DNA of 5,504 nucleotides from JBAXLO01 sp037134755 (GTDB lineage Bacteria > Bacteroidota > Bacteroidia > Bacteroidales > JACABE01), in contig JBAXLO010000270.1 in assembly GCA_037134755.1 (NCBI GenBank), positions 1 through 5,504 on the forward strand, in the 5' to 3' direction. Within the stretch, counting starts at the first letter, position 1. Every line of letters starts with the position of its first letter. The position numbers and the translations under genes were made by a program. Of this stretch, positions 5,223 to 5,504 are shown piece by piece. Under the pieces are notes generated by a model. That model had not been told where the DNA came from and did no database searches. It saw only the letters and a program-made list of their open reading frames with translations.

Positions 5223-5504
5223 AGGTAAAATTACAAATGCCTTGAAACTTTTTAATTTTTCCTTAAAACCTCAGGCTTTCATTAACAATTATGCTTGTCA
5301 TAAAACAAAACCTAAGCCCGTATTGTACATGATAAGTTTTATATCAATGCAATAAGTAAATTAGTATGAATTTATGAATTCTCATAGAATAATAGTACCC
5401 CAAAACACTTACGTAGTTTCATCATTTTGTAAAGTCCTTAAAAAGAGACCAACTGATGAAATCCGCTAATCCCATTGAGTAAGAATATGCCTTTTATACA
5501 AATC

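Larger units (their letters stand above)
5130..5504. other. Region right of dnaA with hairpins and no supported gene (375 bp)
   Basis: After the two hairpins, 5223-5504 holds no frame I can defend. At the right edge a minus-strand frame enters from outside and stops at 5438-5440 (about 21 residues, ending GISGFHQLVSF). A plus-strand frame at 5417-5482 ends KSLKRDQLMKSANPIE. Both look somewhat protein-like, but they cannot both be real and either may be chance. An inverted repeat, TTTCATCA (5417-5424) with TGATGAAA (5454-5461), lies across them. Confidence 0.6.

Overview
The window looks like chromosomal DNA of an AT-rich member of the Bacteroidota. The evidence is a DnaA with the domain layout and the KDHATVLHA signature I associate with that phylum, two exact matches to the Bacteroidota housekeeping -7 promoter element (TAnnTTTG), long AT-rich intergenic gaps, and mostly SD-less starts. 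No tRNA, rRNA, CRISPR array or complete insertion sequence is visible.

Layout. (1) At 1-975 on the + strand lie the tail of an unidentified gene (ends at 73) and then what appears to be one uncharacterised gene. A single in-frame TAG at 604-606 splits it into 159-codon and 119-codon reading frames. A second in-frame TAG at 106-108 lies between the first frame and a likely original GTG start at 70. A strong intrinsic terminator closes this unit at about 1032-1065. (2) At 1066-1464 is an AT-rich gap with a 16-bp palindrome and a good promoter. (3) At 1465-2166 (+) is a cytidylate-kinase-like protein with a strong Shine-Dalgarno. (4) At 2203-2236 is a 15-bp-stem bidirectional terminator shared with the convergent gene at 2262-3194 (-), a membrane-anchored SPFH/Band 7 protein. 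(5) At 3195-3677 is a 483-bp divergent AT-rich gap with spaced A-tracts. (6) At 3678-5129 (+) is dnaA, the replication initiator. (7) At 5130-5504 are two hairpins and a gene-poor stretch that may hold decayed coding remnants.

The genes do not form one pathway. The kinase-like gene, the SPFH gene and dnaA each look like a single-gene transcription unit. The point most worth a second look is the first kilobase: one frame, interrupted twice and both times by TAG. This is most simply a decaying gene, but TAG readthrough or reassignment would give the same pattern.
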